This document shows, piece after piece, positions 20,876 through 31,776 of a stretch of DNA of 64,000 bases. Source of the DNA: Paramyrothecium sp. XJ0827 (lineage: Eukaryota; Ascomycota; Sordariomycetes; Hypocreales; Stachybotryaceae); NCBI GenBank assembly GCA_020881915.1, contig JAJFPB010000001.1, positions 4,030,001-4,094,000 on the forward strand, read 5' to 3'. The position numbers were made by a program, and so were the translations under genes. The notes under the pieces were generated by a model, which was not told the DNA's origin, did no database searches, and saw only the letters and a program-made list of their open reading frames with translations. Within the stretch, counting starts at the first letter, position 1. Each line of letters starts with the position of its first letter.

Positions 20876-21982
20876 ATGGCTTCACAAAGACCTCCAAGTA
20901 ATCCCTTCTGGGACTTTATCCAATCTCTTGACCCGAGCCAACACCCTGGCCCTGGTGTTGACCGCAATGCCGGGCCTCCCCCGGACTTCTTCGGTCCCGG
21001 ATTCCCATTCCACCTTCGCTTCGGTGGTCCTGCTCGGCACGGACCCCCGGGACCCTGGGATGACTGGGAGCAGTGGTTCCGGCCCGCGGGGCCTGACCAT
21101 GGTCGTCACGGCAGACACCAAGACCATCACGAGAACCAGACAAGCCACATGAACGAGAACCAGCATCAAGAGGCGCCTGCAAACCCTGCTGGTCCCACCG
21201 CCGCCGCGGCAAGGTCTGGTAACGACGAGAAGGAGCAGTCGTCCGACACCGTGGACATCCCAGACCCGGCAGAGGTGACGCCCGAGGACTCGGACGACGA
21301 CTTTCCGTCTTGCGGCAGCGGTCCGAGTTGGGGCCGAGGCCGCGGACGAGGCTACGGGCATAGACACGGACCTGGCTCGGGTCACCGTGGACGTGGCCGC
21401 TGCGGTCGCGGCGGCTTCCGTCGCGGACATCCCTTCGGCCCTCCTCCTCCTCATCCTCCACCGCCTCACCATCACGGTCACGGCCATGGCCACGATGGTG
21501 GCCACCCGCCCTTCGACTTTGCCGGCCTCATGCGCGGCCTCGCAGAGCAATTCGGCGGCTACCCGAACGGTGCCACCAACCAAGACACCCAGCGCAGCGC
21601 CCCGAACGACGCCAGCACCACGTTCGAGCCGCCGGTCGACGTATTCAACACGGACCGCGCCTTCGTCCTGCACGTCGCCCTCCCAGGCGCCAGGAAGGAG
21701 GACGTCGGCGTGAGCTGGGACCCGGACACCAGCGCCCTGCGCATCGCCGGCGTCGTCCACCGGCCCGGCGACGAGGCCTTCCTGCAGTCCCTCGCGTCGG
21801 CCGAGCGGCGCGTCGGCGTCTTCGAGCGCACCATCACCTTGCCCCCGCCCGGCGCCGCGGCCGCTAAGGACGAGGTCGACGGCTTCGGCATCACAGCCAA
21901 GATGGAGGACGGCGTGCTGGTCGTGACCGTGCCCAAGGTCGAGAAGGAGTGGACGGAGATCCGAAAGGTCGACATCGAGTAG
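20876..21982 (+). CDS. Small heat-shock protein (Hsp20/alpha-crystallin) with Gly/Arg/His-rich insert
   Basis: Single exon, 368 residues, long for this family (usually 150-250). Residues 1-75 are Pro/Gly-rich with Phe/Trp (NPFWDFIQSL, DDWEQWF), typical of sHsp N-termini. Residues 145-185 carry RGRGRG, RGRGRCGRGGFRRG and similar RGG-like repeats. Residues 189-210 are Pro/His then Gly/His repeats. The alpha-crystallin domain spans about 250-357: FEPPVDVFNTDRAFVLHVAL, PGARKEDVGVSWD, a Pro/Ala-rich loop, and the signature GITAKMEDGVLVVTVPK. The family forms oligomers that hold unfolding proteins, and long fungal forms resemble Hsp42 in layout. Third positions are very GC-rich. The insert could bind RNA or metal or drive condensate formation; that is inference. 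Confidence 0.92.
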   Translation: MASQRPPSNPFWDFIQSLDPSQHPGPGVDRNAGPPPDFFGPGFPFHLRFGGPARHGPPGPWDDWEQWFRPAGPDHGRHGRHQDHHENQTSHMNENQHQEAPANPAGPTAAAARSGNDEKEQSSDTVDIPDPAEVTPEDSDDDFPSCGSGPSWGRGRGRGYGHRHGPGSGHRGRGRCGRGGFRRGHPFGPPPPHPPPPHHHGHGHGHDGGHPPFDFAGLMRGLAEQFGGYPNGATNQDTQRSAPNDASTTFEPPVDVFNTDRAFVLHVALPGARKEDVGVSWDPDTSALRIAGVVHRPGDEAFLQSLASAERRVGVFERTITLPPPGAAAAKDEVDGFGITAKMEDGVLVVTVPKVEKEWTEIRKVDIE

Positions 21983-22572
21983 GGGGAGAAAGGAGATGCC
22001 GTAATAATTTGTGATATAAGTTCGGGATACTGATTGGATTGTTTTGCGTCAAGCTTTAGTCAACTTCAAAGTAACGAAAGGAAATTCTATTCCAACAAGA
22101 AAAAAGAGAAAAAAAAGGAAGATTTACTCCAGAAAGAAAAAATTCAATGCATCAGTGACGTAGCAGGTGAACATTTACCGCGATCGTAGTTGAGCTGCAT
22201 GTGATCGTCAAGGGGCGTCCTGCCTGGGACTCGGTGGATTTCACAAGCTAAGGTATGCAACTCTGCGAATGGGTGTTAAACAAAATCCGATGCGCCTAAG
22301 CTATGCTATGGGTATATGCTAGAATGTAAATCAGGCGATGCCTCACAAGGTGGTCGACGCTGCATGCTCCCTTGGACTGGAGCTCTCGTTCCTCCTCCCC
22401 GCGTGACATCCCACAAGTGTAACATCTTCGACACTAGCTTCGGTCGAATGAATAACCACTGAGAATGTTTGAAACAATTCAAAATCAGCAATGCCATGGT
22501 GTTTTCGCGTAATTCGTTCCGGAGCTATCGGTGAGCTCATGTTTCTGGCCAAGCAGGCAGACGTGAGGATTC
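21983..22572. other. Convergent 3' region after the sHsp gene
   Basis: 590 bp, AT-rich near 22080-22150 with A-rich tracts consistent with the sHsp polyadenylation region. The minus-strand ORF at 22306-22497 could be a terminal exon of the 22573 gene but is unsupported. Confidence 0.45.
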
Positions 22573-24165
22573 TCAAGCGCTCACCTCGCTGGTGATCTCT
22601 TGGCGCACATGACTCGACCATTTGAGTATGGCGGTTTCGAAGTCGTCCCATACCTTTGGGTCAGAATTATAAGCCAGGCCCAGGGCATCGATCGTTAGTC
22701 GAATTTCGAAGCGCAGCTCTGCTGCCTTGACCCAATAACGTAGGTTGTCAGCGCACCGGTACGGTTTCTGGGTGTCGGTATGGTATGTGGGGATGGCTCC
22801 GAAACGCCTCCTAGACCTCTTGACAACAGCGTTATGGAGCTTGATCAAGCATACACCATTCTGCATGGCGCGTAGAAAGGGGGAGGGGAGTTCTGCTGCC
22901 TCTGAGATTGGAGTCCATTCGGGCAACGGCTCCATTTCCGGGTCCATGGACATTAGGAACGCTCTCTCCCGCTCCCGCTCGCGTCCGGTCCAGTCTCCAC
23001 TCAACCATGACCACCCGACTCGTTGGGCAGCCTCTGCTTCTTCAATTTCTTGCTCTTTCTTTAAGATGTCGAAGACGCTGTCAATCCAAGTACTCATGGT
23101 ATCAATCTCTTCGTCCTTCATACCGTTTCGGAAGCCTCTCGTAGCCATCTGCTTCAGCACTTCCATGACGGCCAACAGATCTGCTCTCACCTGCTTCTCG
23201 GGCTTGATTGAGTCGAGTCGGTCGGGCATTTCGTGTGCCGTATAGTACATTTTGGCGGCGCGAATGGCTAGGGTGACGACATCCAGTATGTTCATGCCTT
23301 GAAGCTCATACCATCCCTGGGTATTCTCCTCGGGCATATTAGGGTACTTGGGAGCATCGGCTGGTTCGTGATAAGTTCCTGCCTTACGCAGCTTGGCCTC
23401 TTGAAGTGGTTTGGCAGCTTCGTGCAATGACTTTTCCAGATCCGCCTTGAGTTCCTCTATCGTTGGGGGTTTCGGTACTGGCTTCTCCCTATGATGATAG
23501 GTGCTTACGGTTGGAGGAAGCATGCCAGGATCGGACTCTGCGAAGCTGTCGTCATAGGACTCGTCCATCTCCTCTACAGGAGACTCGACAAGGTTTGTGG
23601 ACGCAAAACCTTCGGCGGCTAGGTCGGGGCTGCTGCCCATGGACGCATATGAGGAGTCAGCATCGGAACCAGCTTGCTTGGGGCGCGATGTGGTTGTATC
23701 CAAGGCGGAGAGGTCCAAAGCCTCCCGTTGCTGCTTCTTGCGGGCAAGCTGGCCGCCTTTGCCATCGAGGAGCCCAGTTCGGGCAAAGTAATACTGCAGA
23801 TGTGCGATGCTTCCCAAGCTCATGACACTCTCTCGAGACCTCGCGCTGGCAGCAAAGTCGGTACCATGCGGTCGCATGTAGCCACGGCGCCTTGATCTGC
23901 CATCATGGCTTAAGGTAGATTGTCTGGAGACGTTGGAAACGTCTGATCGTCGCGAATGATAGGACGCCGATGAGTGGCGCGAGAACTCGCTGCCAAGGGA
24001 TTCACGTGAACGACCGTCGGTACTGGAGCCGTGGGATATTGACGATGCAGTCGAGACACATCGTGGGAGCGAGGAGTACGGCCCAAGAGCGGGAGTGGGG
24101 GAGGCGTCTGGCGATGGAGAATGACCTCTGGAGGCTGGGTGCTGCTGGTCTGGCGAGGCAGCCAT
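22573..24165 (-). CDS. Conserved fungal protein with C-terminal calponin-homology-like region
   Basis: The frame is open from 24396, but I start at Met 24165 (MAASPDQQHP) because the upstream 77 codons look like leader sequence. This gives 530 residues. The first 200 are Ser/Arg-rich and probably disordered and phosphorylated (SRESLGSEFSRHSSASYHSRR). The middle has a charged helix (IEELKADLEKSLHEAAKPLQEAKLRK) and an ordered block with MNILDVVTLAIRAAKMYYTA. The C-terminal 110 residues (FLRAMQNGVCLIKLHNAVVK ... YRCADNLRYWVKAAELRFEI) resemble a calponin-homology or Gas2-like fold. This is my reading from the pattern, without a search. It may act on the cytoskeleton or polarity. The last codons overlap a GTGAGC donor-like site after GAG (22585-22580), so a further 3' exon cannot be excluded. 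Confidence 0.72.
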   Translation of the reverse strand: MAASPDQQHPASRGHSPSPDASPTPALGPYSSLPRCVSTASSISHGSSTDGRSRESLGSEFSRHSSASYHSRRSDVSNVSRQSTLSHDGRSRRRGYMRPHGTDFAASARSRESVMSLGSIAHLQYYFARTGLLDGKGGQLARKKQQREALDLSALDTTTSRPKQAGSDADSSYASMGSSPDLAAEGFASTNLVESPVEEMDESYDDSFAESDPGMLPPTVSTYHHREKPVPKPPTIEELKADLEKSLHEAAKPLQEAKLRKAGTYHEPADAPKYPNMPEENTQGWYELQGMNILDVVTLAIRAAKMYYTAHEMPDRLDSIKPEKQVRADLLAVMEVLKQMATRGFRNGMKDEEIDTMSTWIDSVFDILKKEQEIEEAEAAQRVGWSWLSGDWTGRERERERAFLMSMDPEMEPLPEWTPISEAAELPSPFLRAMQNGVCLIKLHNAVVKRSRRRFGAIPTYHTDTQKPYRCADNLRYWVKAAELRFEIRLTIDALGLAYNSDPKVWDDFETAILKWSSHVRQEITSEVSA

Positions 24166-27100
24166 GTGTAGAAGCGTACAGTAGCTGAGTAGATTCAGAC
24201 GGCTGGAGATGGCACTAGCAGGGCCGATGAAGCGTCGTTGCAGGCCGTCTTCTTGAAGGAGGCTAAGAGTAGAGGAGGCTGCTTGCTGGAGACACGAAGC
24301 TGTGGTCGATGGATACGTGCAAGTTTCGAAGGAGAGTTCCGAGGTTCGGTCGAATGACACAAAGGTTGGCAAAAAGGACGGGGAATCCGAGAGCACTGCA
24401 CAGCAGCTTTCGTGGACTTTGATGATAAAGAGGAGCAGAGGGGTGATAGCGACTGTGATAGTGACGACAGCTCGCTCTGTGTATCACGGGAGGGGAGCGA
24501 GACTGATATTATACGAGGAGTGATACGGATCGTGAATTGTGCAAGTGGCGGGAAGAGTCTCAAGTGATGGACTCGGCCAAAGTGGTTCCTGGGGGTCGAG
24601 GCATCGGTTCCTTGGGGTTCGGGGAGGCTGTCAGGGGTTCGCCCGGGAAACGGGCATCTGGTTGGACGGTGGAGAGTCGAAATTAATTACATTGCAGTGT
24701 CGCGTCTTGCCTTGTCTGGCAGCGGAACGGCGGGGGTGGGAGGCGCGCGAGACAGAGCGCAGTCGGTCGACCAGGCCAAGCAGGACAAGGGTATGCAAAG
24801 AGGGCCGGCGGCGGCCGAGGTTCCATGCCGTGCCCTGCCTTGCCGTGCCTTAGCTTGACCCTGATGGGATTGCCGAGTGTTCAGGTATGGAGCTGGGTGT
24901 GAAGCAAGATAAGGTGTCCGTACTGGTAGGCACTTCATGTGTGATCCAGGTGCCTTGCATTGCCATTTTCCCAAATTCATGTCTCTGGTCTCAAGTGCTT
25001 CTGCAGGTGCATCTGTTGATACCTACCTTAAGTGTGTACCTTGCTAAGCACAGTAGGTAAGGTGTACTGCGTGGTACCTTAGCTTACCCTTAGTGTAATG
25101 GAGCTGATGAACTCTATTTGGTCAAGGGCGAATATCAACAAAACAAACCCATGAAATGATGAGCCATCGAAGAAATGTTCCCCAGATGCACGCCGCCAAG
25201 GTTCTTGCCGACGACGACAATCCCTAGCCAGTCGATGCTCGCGCAGATCCTGGGCTGTGACTGGCACAATACAAATATTTCTCCAGGTTTCGAACCAAGA
25301 TGCCGACCAGCAACATCGATCATTAGGTCATTCTACGGATGCCGGGGCAACGTCGCCTCTCCGCCTCAGGTGTCTGGTTGGGCTGAGCTATGGTAAGTAC
25401 CGGAGGGCCGTGCCGTGGCTGGAATGCTGTCGTTTCTTCTTAGAAGCATGACAGAAGTCTTATGACGGCACTTGTTCGATATTAGGCCAGCTCAGACACA
25501 CGAGAGGAAACGAAACCATTCACCAAGCCAAGGTGGTCCTGCTGTTTGATGAACGGGCGGGTCCTGATCCACCAAACTCCGGAGCGCCGCTGTATCAGAA
25601 AAACCCACTATAGTGGTAGGGTCATCCCAATCAAGCTTGCCTCCGTGCGTGCCATATGCCTCGATGTGCTTCCGACCAAACGAAGGGGTGTTAACGGAGT
25701 GACGGCTCGAGTTGACTGTGCGCAACGTCATTCGGGTAACCAGCATGTCTCACCCTGGGCATCTCTGTCCATGTAGCCCATCTTTACCCAGAGGCACCAT
25801 CCGGTGATTGAGTGGTAGTGCAGCAGATCGAGCAAGAGAAGCAAAACCTCCCTCTGCTTGACCCCGGTTTGGTCGTTACCGGGATAAATCTCGTCATTGT
25901 TCTACCCTTCTTTACAACCAAAGAGAAGGAATGAATTAGAATGGAAGAGACCTCCAACAGAAGCCTTTTTGAAAACGGCGAATAACGCACCTTACCTCAT
26001 GACATGGGTTATGATTGCTTGTTTGTATCTAACTTGCCAAGGGCTCCGTGCTAAGCCTGGGCAATTGTTACTCTAGTTCCAGGGGCCGCACTCACAAGAG
26101 ATTGCCCTCTGCTACGGCCACTAAGCCATGATGCCGGTTTTGTGATTTCAACAGGAGAGGCAAAATCCTTCATGCTGTGCCATGCTGTAACAGCCTGGCT
26201 CGTCCCTTGTTGAAAATTGGGTACCTTAACTTGTCAAATCAATTCACCCTGCCATCGTCCCCTTGTGGTAATTATTGTCCCGTTTGCTCCGGCCCGGTCC
26301 CTTCTGCCGGATGTGACAAATATCGAGCAAACCCACCGTTTACCTGTCTAGCAATATGAATTCTTGCCAGGGTGATTCTAGAACTACCCGGGGTCTCGGT
26401 TCAAGCGACGTGCATGCGCTTTATCCCGCTCTGAAAATATTGTTTGTCCTCGTCTTTTTCTGCTTCCACTTATTAGTGTGTAACAGCCGCCCCCCCCTTC
26501 TTTTGGCTGCTGCATGGTCGGTTCCATTGCTTAGGCTCCCGGGCTGATGGTGTAGGCACGTTTCAGGCTGCTGAGCAGATTGTCAAGGTGCCTTCACAAG
26601 CTCATACAAACCTCTGGCCGAAACAGTCCGGTACTGAGTACCTGCCTTACCGTTCTCGCCTTGCCTTACCTTACTTTACCTTTCTTCACAACTCAAGTCA
26701 CACCACCCTAGAATTCACTTCGACTACATTTCCTGGCGAGCAATCTATTTCTTCCCCTTCACCAACCATCGTTGCATTCTTGCCGGGGGCTGGGTTTCCT
26801 GTGTTTCGTCGCTTCCCCGACCTCGTCCGACCTCCTCTCTTTTGGGTGAGACAACCCACTCGTTCTCTATATACAGACACGCAATTGTCGTCGTCGCTCG
26901 GCATCACGATCGCCTGTCGCCAAACCAAATCCAGACTTTTTTCTTCAACCAACAAACGCCCACTGTATCGGCCTCTCTCTTTGGCCCTTTCGCGTATGGG
27001 CAGCAAGCGACGCGCCCCCGGTCATACTCTCTCCTCCTCGTAATTCTTGTACCAAGCCGAGGCACTCGGGAGTTGGGCATCGCTGTCCAGGACGCGCACC

Positions 27101-27551
27101 TTTTCGGCGCCGTTTGTTGCTCGTTCCGTCCTCTGCGGCGGATGCAACTGTTCTAACTCCTGGAAGTGCACGTACCCACAAGATCCAATCGATGACCCAA
27201 CCGACCGGCCATACGAAACAGGCATTCGCTCATTCTTTTGCGGGCTGGCGCAGCTCCGGCTCATTGGTCTGCTCACTAACACCTCCAACACCTGCTTCAT
27301 TGGCAGCCAGCCAACGCACCCACGGAGCTCCCTGCAGCTCCTGCGAACCTATCGGCGAGCCGTTTGATTAATTTCCTCCCTTGCTTGGCTCGAGGGGAGG
27401 GACTTCGTTCGCTATCTACGCCTCTCCAGCTGCTGCTGCAAGGCAGTCTTCTGGCCCTCCCCCCTTCTTCTGCGAACTAAACCCCCCACCCCTGGTCATC
27501 TTTTTCTTCTAGTCAGGATTCGACTGCTAGAATTACCTACCGTGGTCCCCA
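24166..27551. other. Long intergenic region: promoter and leader of KAR9
   Basis: 3.4 kb with no supported gene. It carries clusters of TACCTTA/TAAGGTA words (25021-25090, 26221-26234, 26640-26690). The last 900 bp are pyrimidine-rich. A TATA-like CTATATACA is near 26866. ORFs such as 26588-27043 have leader-like Ser/Pro/Leu composition and no domains. Start-proximal transcript leaders of both divergent genes lie here. Confidence 0.5.
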
Positions 27552-30500
27552 ATGACCCACGTCGCCCTTCCCGCTGCTGTCGCTGTCCTCAGCAGTAGTG
27601 ATAATAATAATAATAATAGCGAACCTGACCCCGGCTTGGACCACCATAGCCTCCACTACAGCCAGACGCACGATGCTGTCAGCGTACTGAAATTCGCTGA
27701 TCTTGACAGCGACCTCACCCGTCTGCAACCTTCTATTTCTAGCGCATCTGCAGCCACAACAGCATCCTCCTCCACCACCACCACGACCAATACCGACGCC
27801 GACGCCCCAGAGCCCCCCCTTGACCCTGTTGCCGAGAAAGACAAAAACAACCTGACGCGCTCCACCACTCCCAACGTCACCACGGCGAACCATTCCTCTC
27901 CGACGCACACGGCCACGACGGCAACCAACGCCGCCACGGAAGCTTCAGCGCCTTACTCGACAGCTTCCCCTTCACCTCCCCGACCATTGACGGCTTCTCC
28001 AAGCTCCGCTGCCCGATCTCGCCCAGCACAAGCCCACATTTCGCCTCACATTCCCGCCTCCACTATCCGGAAACCCTCTCCTGGGCTCGCTGCAAGGCTG
28101 AAGGCTCTTGGTATTGGCACCTCCGAGCAAAACTCTAGTCCTTCGGCGACGGTTCCCGATTCCAAAGATCGTATCGGGCGACTTGACGAAGATCAGCTTC
28201 GCAAGCTTGATCAGCGACACCGAGCCGGCTCACTCACATCGACCATTACCCGGCGCGGTCGCCCTTGGAAGGGTGCCAGCGCCGCTTCATCGCCGCCGAG
28301 ACCCAGCGACATCGACAATACTAGCGACCTCGCCCCTGCCCTTCCGCCCCAACTGCCGGAAATCGAATCACCCGAGCCTCTGGCTATGGACACACAAAAA
28401 TATCGCCTACCCGACCACACCAACGACAATGGCACCAAGGCTACGCTAGAAACGCGGCGCGAGCATCTTGATCGTAAGCCGCTGCCGCCGTCTCCCAACG
28501 AAGCCGCTCCATCACCACCGCCATCACCACCTACTGCAACGGAAACCCCCCAGCCTGCGACGCCCTCCAACGAGTATGTCCCCGGCCTCGGCTCCTACTT
28601 CACCCCTGGCCACAACAGACCTGGCTCTATATATACCCTGTCCCGCGCCTCTTTCGCCAATCAGCTGAACCAGTTGACGTCGCTTCAGCTTCCTGACGCC
28701 GAATCTCTGTCGAGCAAGGTGTCTGCCATACCAACTGCACCGGTTGCCACCACCGCCCTGATCAATGCTGCCGAGCAGATTCGAAGCTGGATTTCCAAGG
28801 CGTCAGAGGTCATAGGGGGTCTTGACAGCGAAGATGATGTTGAGTGGGCAGCCGCCGGCGGTAGGGAGGGCTTAGTCGAGGTTGAGGTCGCCATCGCCCG
28901 TTTCGAGGACCTCATCAATGTTTACGTGGGCGCTATCGAGGAATTGCAGAGTCGCGGTGACATTGTCACCGTCCCCGCCGACGACTTGAAACGCGCGGTT
29001 TCTCAAATGGAGGCCATCATTCACGAATGGGCCAAGATCCGGGACACACTACGCAACGTTCGTGGCCAGGTGGAAATCGCTATGGAGTGGGAGGAATTGT
29101 GGAATAATGTCCTGGGAGACATCCAGGGAGAAATGGACGAGCTAACGCGGCTCGTTTTCGAGATGGAGGAACGCCGTCACAAGAGCTTGGCTGCGGTAGC
29201 GGGTGGTGATACTGTGGACATAGGCGACCTTCAAACAATTGTAGAGGACACGCCTCCTCAGGCAGCTCGTCTCCAAGCGCAAAGCAGGATGGCACTATCC
29301 GCGTTCCCCATGAGCCCGACGTCCCCAGGAACGCCAACCTTGTCCCAGGACGACTCCAGCCTGCTGGCGCTTTTTGCCAGGATGCAACCGCTTCGCGCGT
29401 CGTTAGACTTTCTACCTATGCGCTTATCTGTGTTTGAGACTAGGGCGGAGCAGGCCTTTCCCACCGCTTGCGAAGAGCTCGAAATGCGCCGCGCCGGGCT
29501 TGACGCGAGCTACAGGAAGCTCGAAAAAGACGCAGAGTCGCTTCGCAAAGAGCTTGGCGAGGATCGATGGGTTATCGTGTTTCGCGGCGCTGGACGACAG
29601 GCCCAGAAGATGCATGAATCTGTGGAGCGCTCTTTACTGAAACTCAAGCAAGCAATCGACAGCGGCGCACAGTTGACCAACCAGCCATTGCTGGCAAAGA
29701 AGCTAGAGAGTTACGAGGCCAAGAAGACTCATTACGGTCCTGCCATTGAGCGCGTGTTGTCAATCATTGACAAGGGTGTCAAGGATCGCTTGACCGTCAA
29801 CGGCGAGATTCTCCGTCTACATTCCGATTTGCAAGCTCGATGGGAGTCCTTGAAGAACCAGACGAGAGAGATGGACGCGGTAATGGAGGAAATACAAGTT
29901 GATGTCAGGAGTCAACAGCTTAGAGATTCCGTCTCTAGCATGCTCTCCAACGACAGGTCTACAATTGGGAGTGCGAACGATACTCCCGGAACTTCACCAC
30001 CATCGTCGGTTATCATGTCGAGCCTCGGCTTCGATCCGCAGACGCCAAGAAACGTGAAGGCACGGTCTCCCAACGCAGGCCACATTCTGGGGGTTAAAAG
30101 CGTCAATCGCAGACAATCCCTACTGCCAGCTCCAACCCCACAACTCGCCAAACGCCAAGGATCATCAAGGCTCTCTACAATAGCTAGCTCTTCGGGTACC
30201 ACGCCTGTTCCTTCAAGCAGGTTTCAACGCCCTCCCTCTGCTGCGGACAACCGACCCCGTTGGAACGGCTCGACAAACACTGGCGACATCGACACAGGTC
30301 ATAACTTCAAGTCCCTCAGCTTGACCACTCCAAGCCCGTATGCGCGAAGAACACCGGCCACTCAACGTTCAACTTCGTCCATCACTCCATCCTCCAGTAC
30401 CTCAAAGCTGCCCACCATCCGTACTCCTTTGGCACGCTCCACATCCGAGTCACCTAGGCTTGAGCCAACACCCTCGAGGAGCGGTCATTCCCGGCTCTCC

Positions 30501-30839
30501 TTCCGCGAGCGATTGGCATCCCCCGCTGTCAGTGAGCAGCAGGCATTGCCCAAGCCACGCTTGGCCACGCAAGCATCAATGTCGGCACTGCCGTCATCCA
30601 CTCGACGTGCCTCGCTACAAACATCCAGGACCACGTTGTCGGTTGACGACAAACCGCCCAGTCGGCCGGCCAGCTCGCTTGCCTCAAGCTCTCGCCGAAC
30701 AAGTCTCTTGCCTCAACCCAGGGGACTAGCTGGTCCTGAGTCCGGCCGCATAACGCCCTTACGCGCGTCGTCTCGCCAGGGTGCCAGAAGCAACGCCCCC
30801 GCAGAGCCGAAGGATTCTAAACCAAGGTGGCGGTATTGA
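27552..30839 (+). CDS. KAR9: Karyogamy protein KAR9 family (spindle-orientation adaptor)
   Basis: Single-exon, 1,095 residues. The N-terminal 400 residues are low-complexity (Asn run from an AAT repeat near 27600, Ser/Thr/Pro tracts) but contain the family motif SPGLAARLKALGIG and DRIGRLDEDQLRKLDQRHR. Residues about 390-800 form the helical KAR9 core (IRSWISKASEVIGGLDSEDD, MEWEELWNNVLGDIQGEMDE, RKLEKDAESLRKELGEDRW). The C-terminal third is basic and Ser/Pro-rich, with SKLPTIRTPLARS, an SxIP-like EB1-binding motif in a basic context. Kar9 links microtubule plus ends via Bim1/EB1 to myosin V and orients spindles and nuclei. Family assignment is firm; EB1 binding through this exact motif is inference. 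It converges with the RecQ gene. Confidence 0.9.
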   Translation: MTHVALPAAVAVLSSSDNNNNNSEPDPGLDHHSLHYSQTHDAVSVLKFADLDSDLTRLQPSISSASAATTASSSTTTTTNTDADAPEPPLDPVAEKDKNNLTRSTTPNVTTANHSSPTHTATTATNAATEASAPYSTASPSPPRPLTASPSSAARSRPAQAHISPHIPASTIRKPSPGLAARLKALGIGTSEQNSSPSATVPDSKDRIGRLDEDQLRKLDQRHRAGSLTSTITRRGRPWKGASAASSPPRPSDIDNTSDLAPALPPQLPEIESPEPLAMDTQKYRLPDHTNDNGTKATLETRREHLDRKPLPPSPNEAAPSPPPSPPTATETPQPATPSNEYVPGLGSYFTPGHNRPGSIYTLSRASFANQLNQLTSLQLPDAESLSSKVSAIPTAPVATTALINAAEQIRSWISKASEVIGGLDSEDDVEWAAAGGREGLVEVEVAIARFEDLINVYVGAIEELQSRGDIVTVPADDLKRAVSQMEAIIHEWAKIRDTLRNVRGQVEIAMEWEELWNNVLGDIQGEMDELTRLVFEMEERRHKSLAAVAGGDTVDIGDLQTIVEDTPPQAARLQAQSRMALSAFPMSPTSPGTPTLSQDDSSLLALFARMQPLRASLDFLPMRLSVFETRAEQAFPTACEELEMRRAGLDASYRKLEKDAESLRKELGEDRWVIVFRGAGRQAQKMHESVERSLLKLKQAIDSGAQLTNQPLLAKKLESYEAKKTHYGPAIERVLSIIDKGVKDRLTVNGEILRLHSDLQARWESLKNQTREMDAVMEEIQVDVRSQQLRDSVSSMLSNDRSTIGSANDTPGTSPPSSVIMSSLGFDPQTPRNVKARSPNAGHILGVKSVNRRQSLLPAPTPQLAKRQGSSRLSTIASSSGTTPVPSSRFQRPPSAADNRPRWNGSTNTGDIDTGHNFKSLSLTTPSPYARRTPATQRSTSSITPSSSTSKLPTIRTPLARSTSESPRLEPTPSRSGHSRLSFRERLASPAVSEQQALPKPRLATQASMSALPSSTRRASLQTSRTTLSVDDKPPSRPASSLASSSRRTSLLPQPRGLAGPESGRITPLRASSRQGARSNAPAEPKDSKPRWRY

Positions 30840-31776
30840 GATCTGACCTCTCCTCGTGTCCGCTTGGGGACTTGAGAAACAAGAGTAATGAAAACCTCCG
30901 TCCGCGTTAGACCACACAAGTCCTCAAGCGGGAAACACGTTTTTGAATGCGAACTGTATATAACATCTTCTCGTTGAGGTACGGAAGCCTGGCGCACCGT
31001 CCACCTCGAGAGGCAATTTTGGGAGCATAGCATGGCGCACGCAGTGTAAGGACTATCGAACTAGATAGGTATATAATGGACCATAGGACCCCGATTCATG
31101 GGTCGCACGCTTCGGTGAGAGGACGATGGCGTAATTGTGAAACCTGAGAAGCTGCAATGTATGGTGGCCGGTCTTCCTAGGGGCCATGTGTATTTAGCAT
31201 GTTGAAAGAAAAATGTAAGATTGCGACGGGATGCGAAGGGGGCTGGCTACTTGGACGAATCAAAACGAGACCTCCAATGCTCACAATGTTAAATACATAC
31301 ACACGGCCACGCTCATCACGACATTCCTCAATTCCTGTGTTTGACATTTGATGTACCCAGGCCTGCGGCTCGCCAACGCCTCGTTAACGGTAAGCAGTGC
31401 TGCGCAAGAGTCTTTGTTGGCATGTGGCAGATGGCAGCAAGCTGTTAGCATCGCCTGCCCAACGGATATCCACTCGGTACTGGTCTACTGTGATGTTTCG
31501 CATCTCTTGATCCGAGAAGACCAACTACCGGTTCGTGTTGTGAAGATTCACAGACTCAACGTACAATACAGTTTCTATTCATGGGCCTTTTGGCGAACCT
31601 TGCACGCATGCAAGACATTCGTGTGAAAGTCTATTGTGTGTCATTTCATTTATATCCGTTAGTCTATTGCGTAGCCGACATGAGCTCGTCACCAAAACAC
31701 GAACGCTGTATTCTCCATCGCTTTATCATACGTATCATGCACTTCCCCAAGATTCATGTTGCTCGCAACCCAAACA
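30840..31776. other. Convergent 3' region between KAR9 and the RecQ helicase gene
   Basis: 937 bp of 3'UTR-type sequence. I see no conserved ORF or structured RNA. Confidence 0.5.

Noticed and set aside
20882..21760. 292-codon minus-strand ORF opposite the sHsp gene
   Set aside because: Arg/Val-rich shadow of a very GC-rich gene. The sense frame carries the alpha-crystallin domain.
25800..25830. TGATTGAGTGGTAG resembling a tRNA A-box
   Set aside because: No matching B-box (GGTTCGANNCC) follows within 100 bp.
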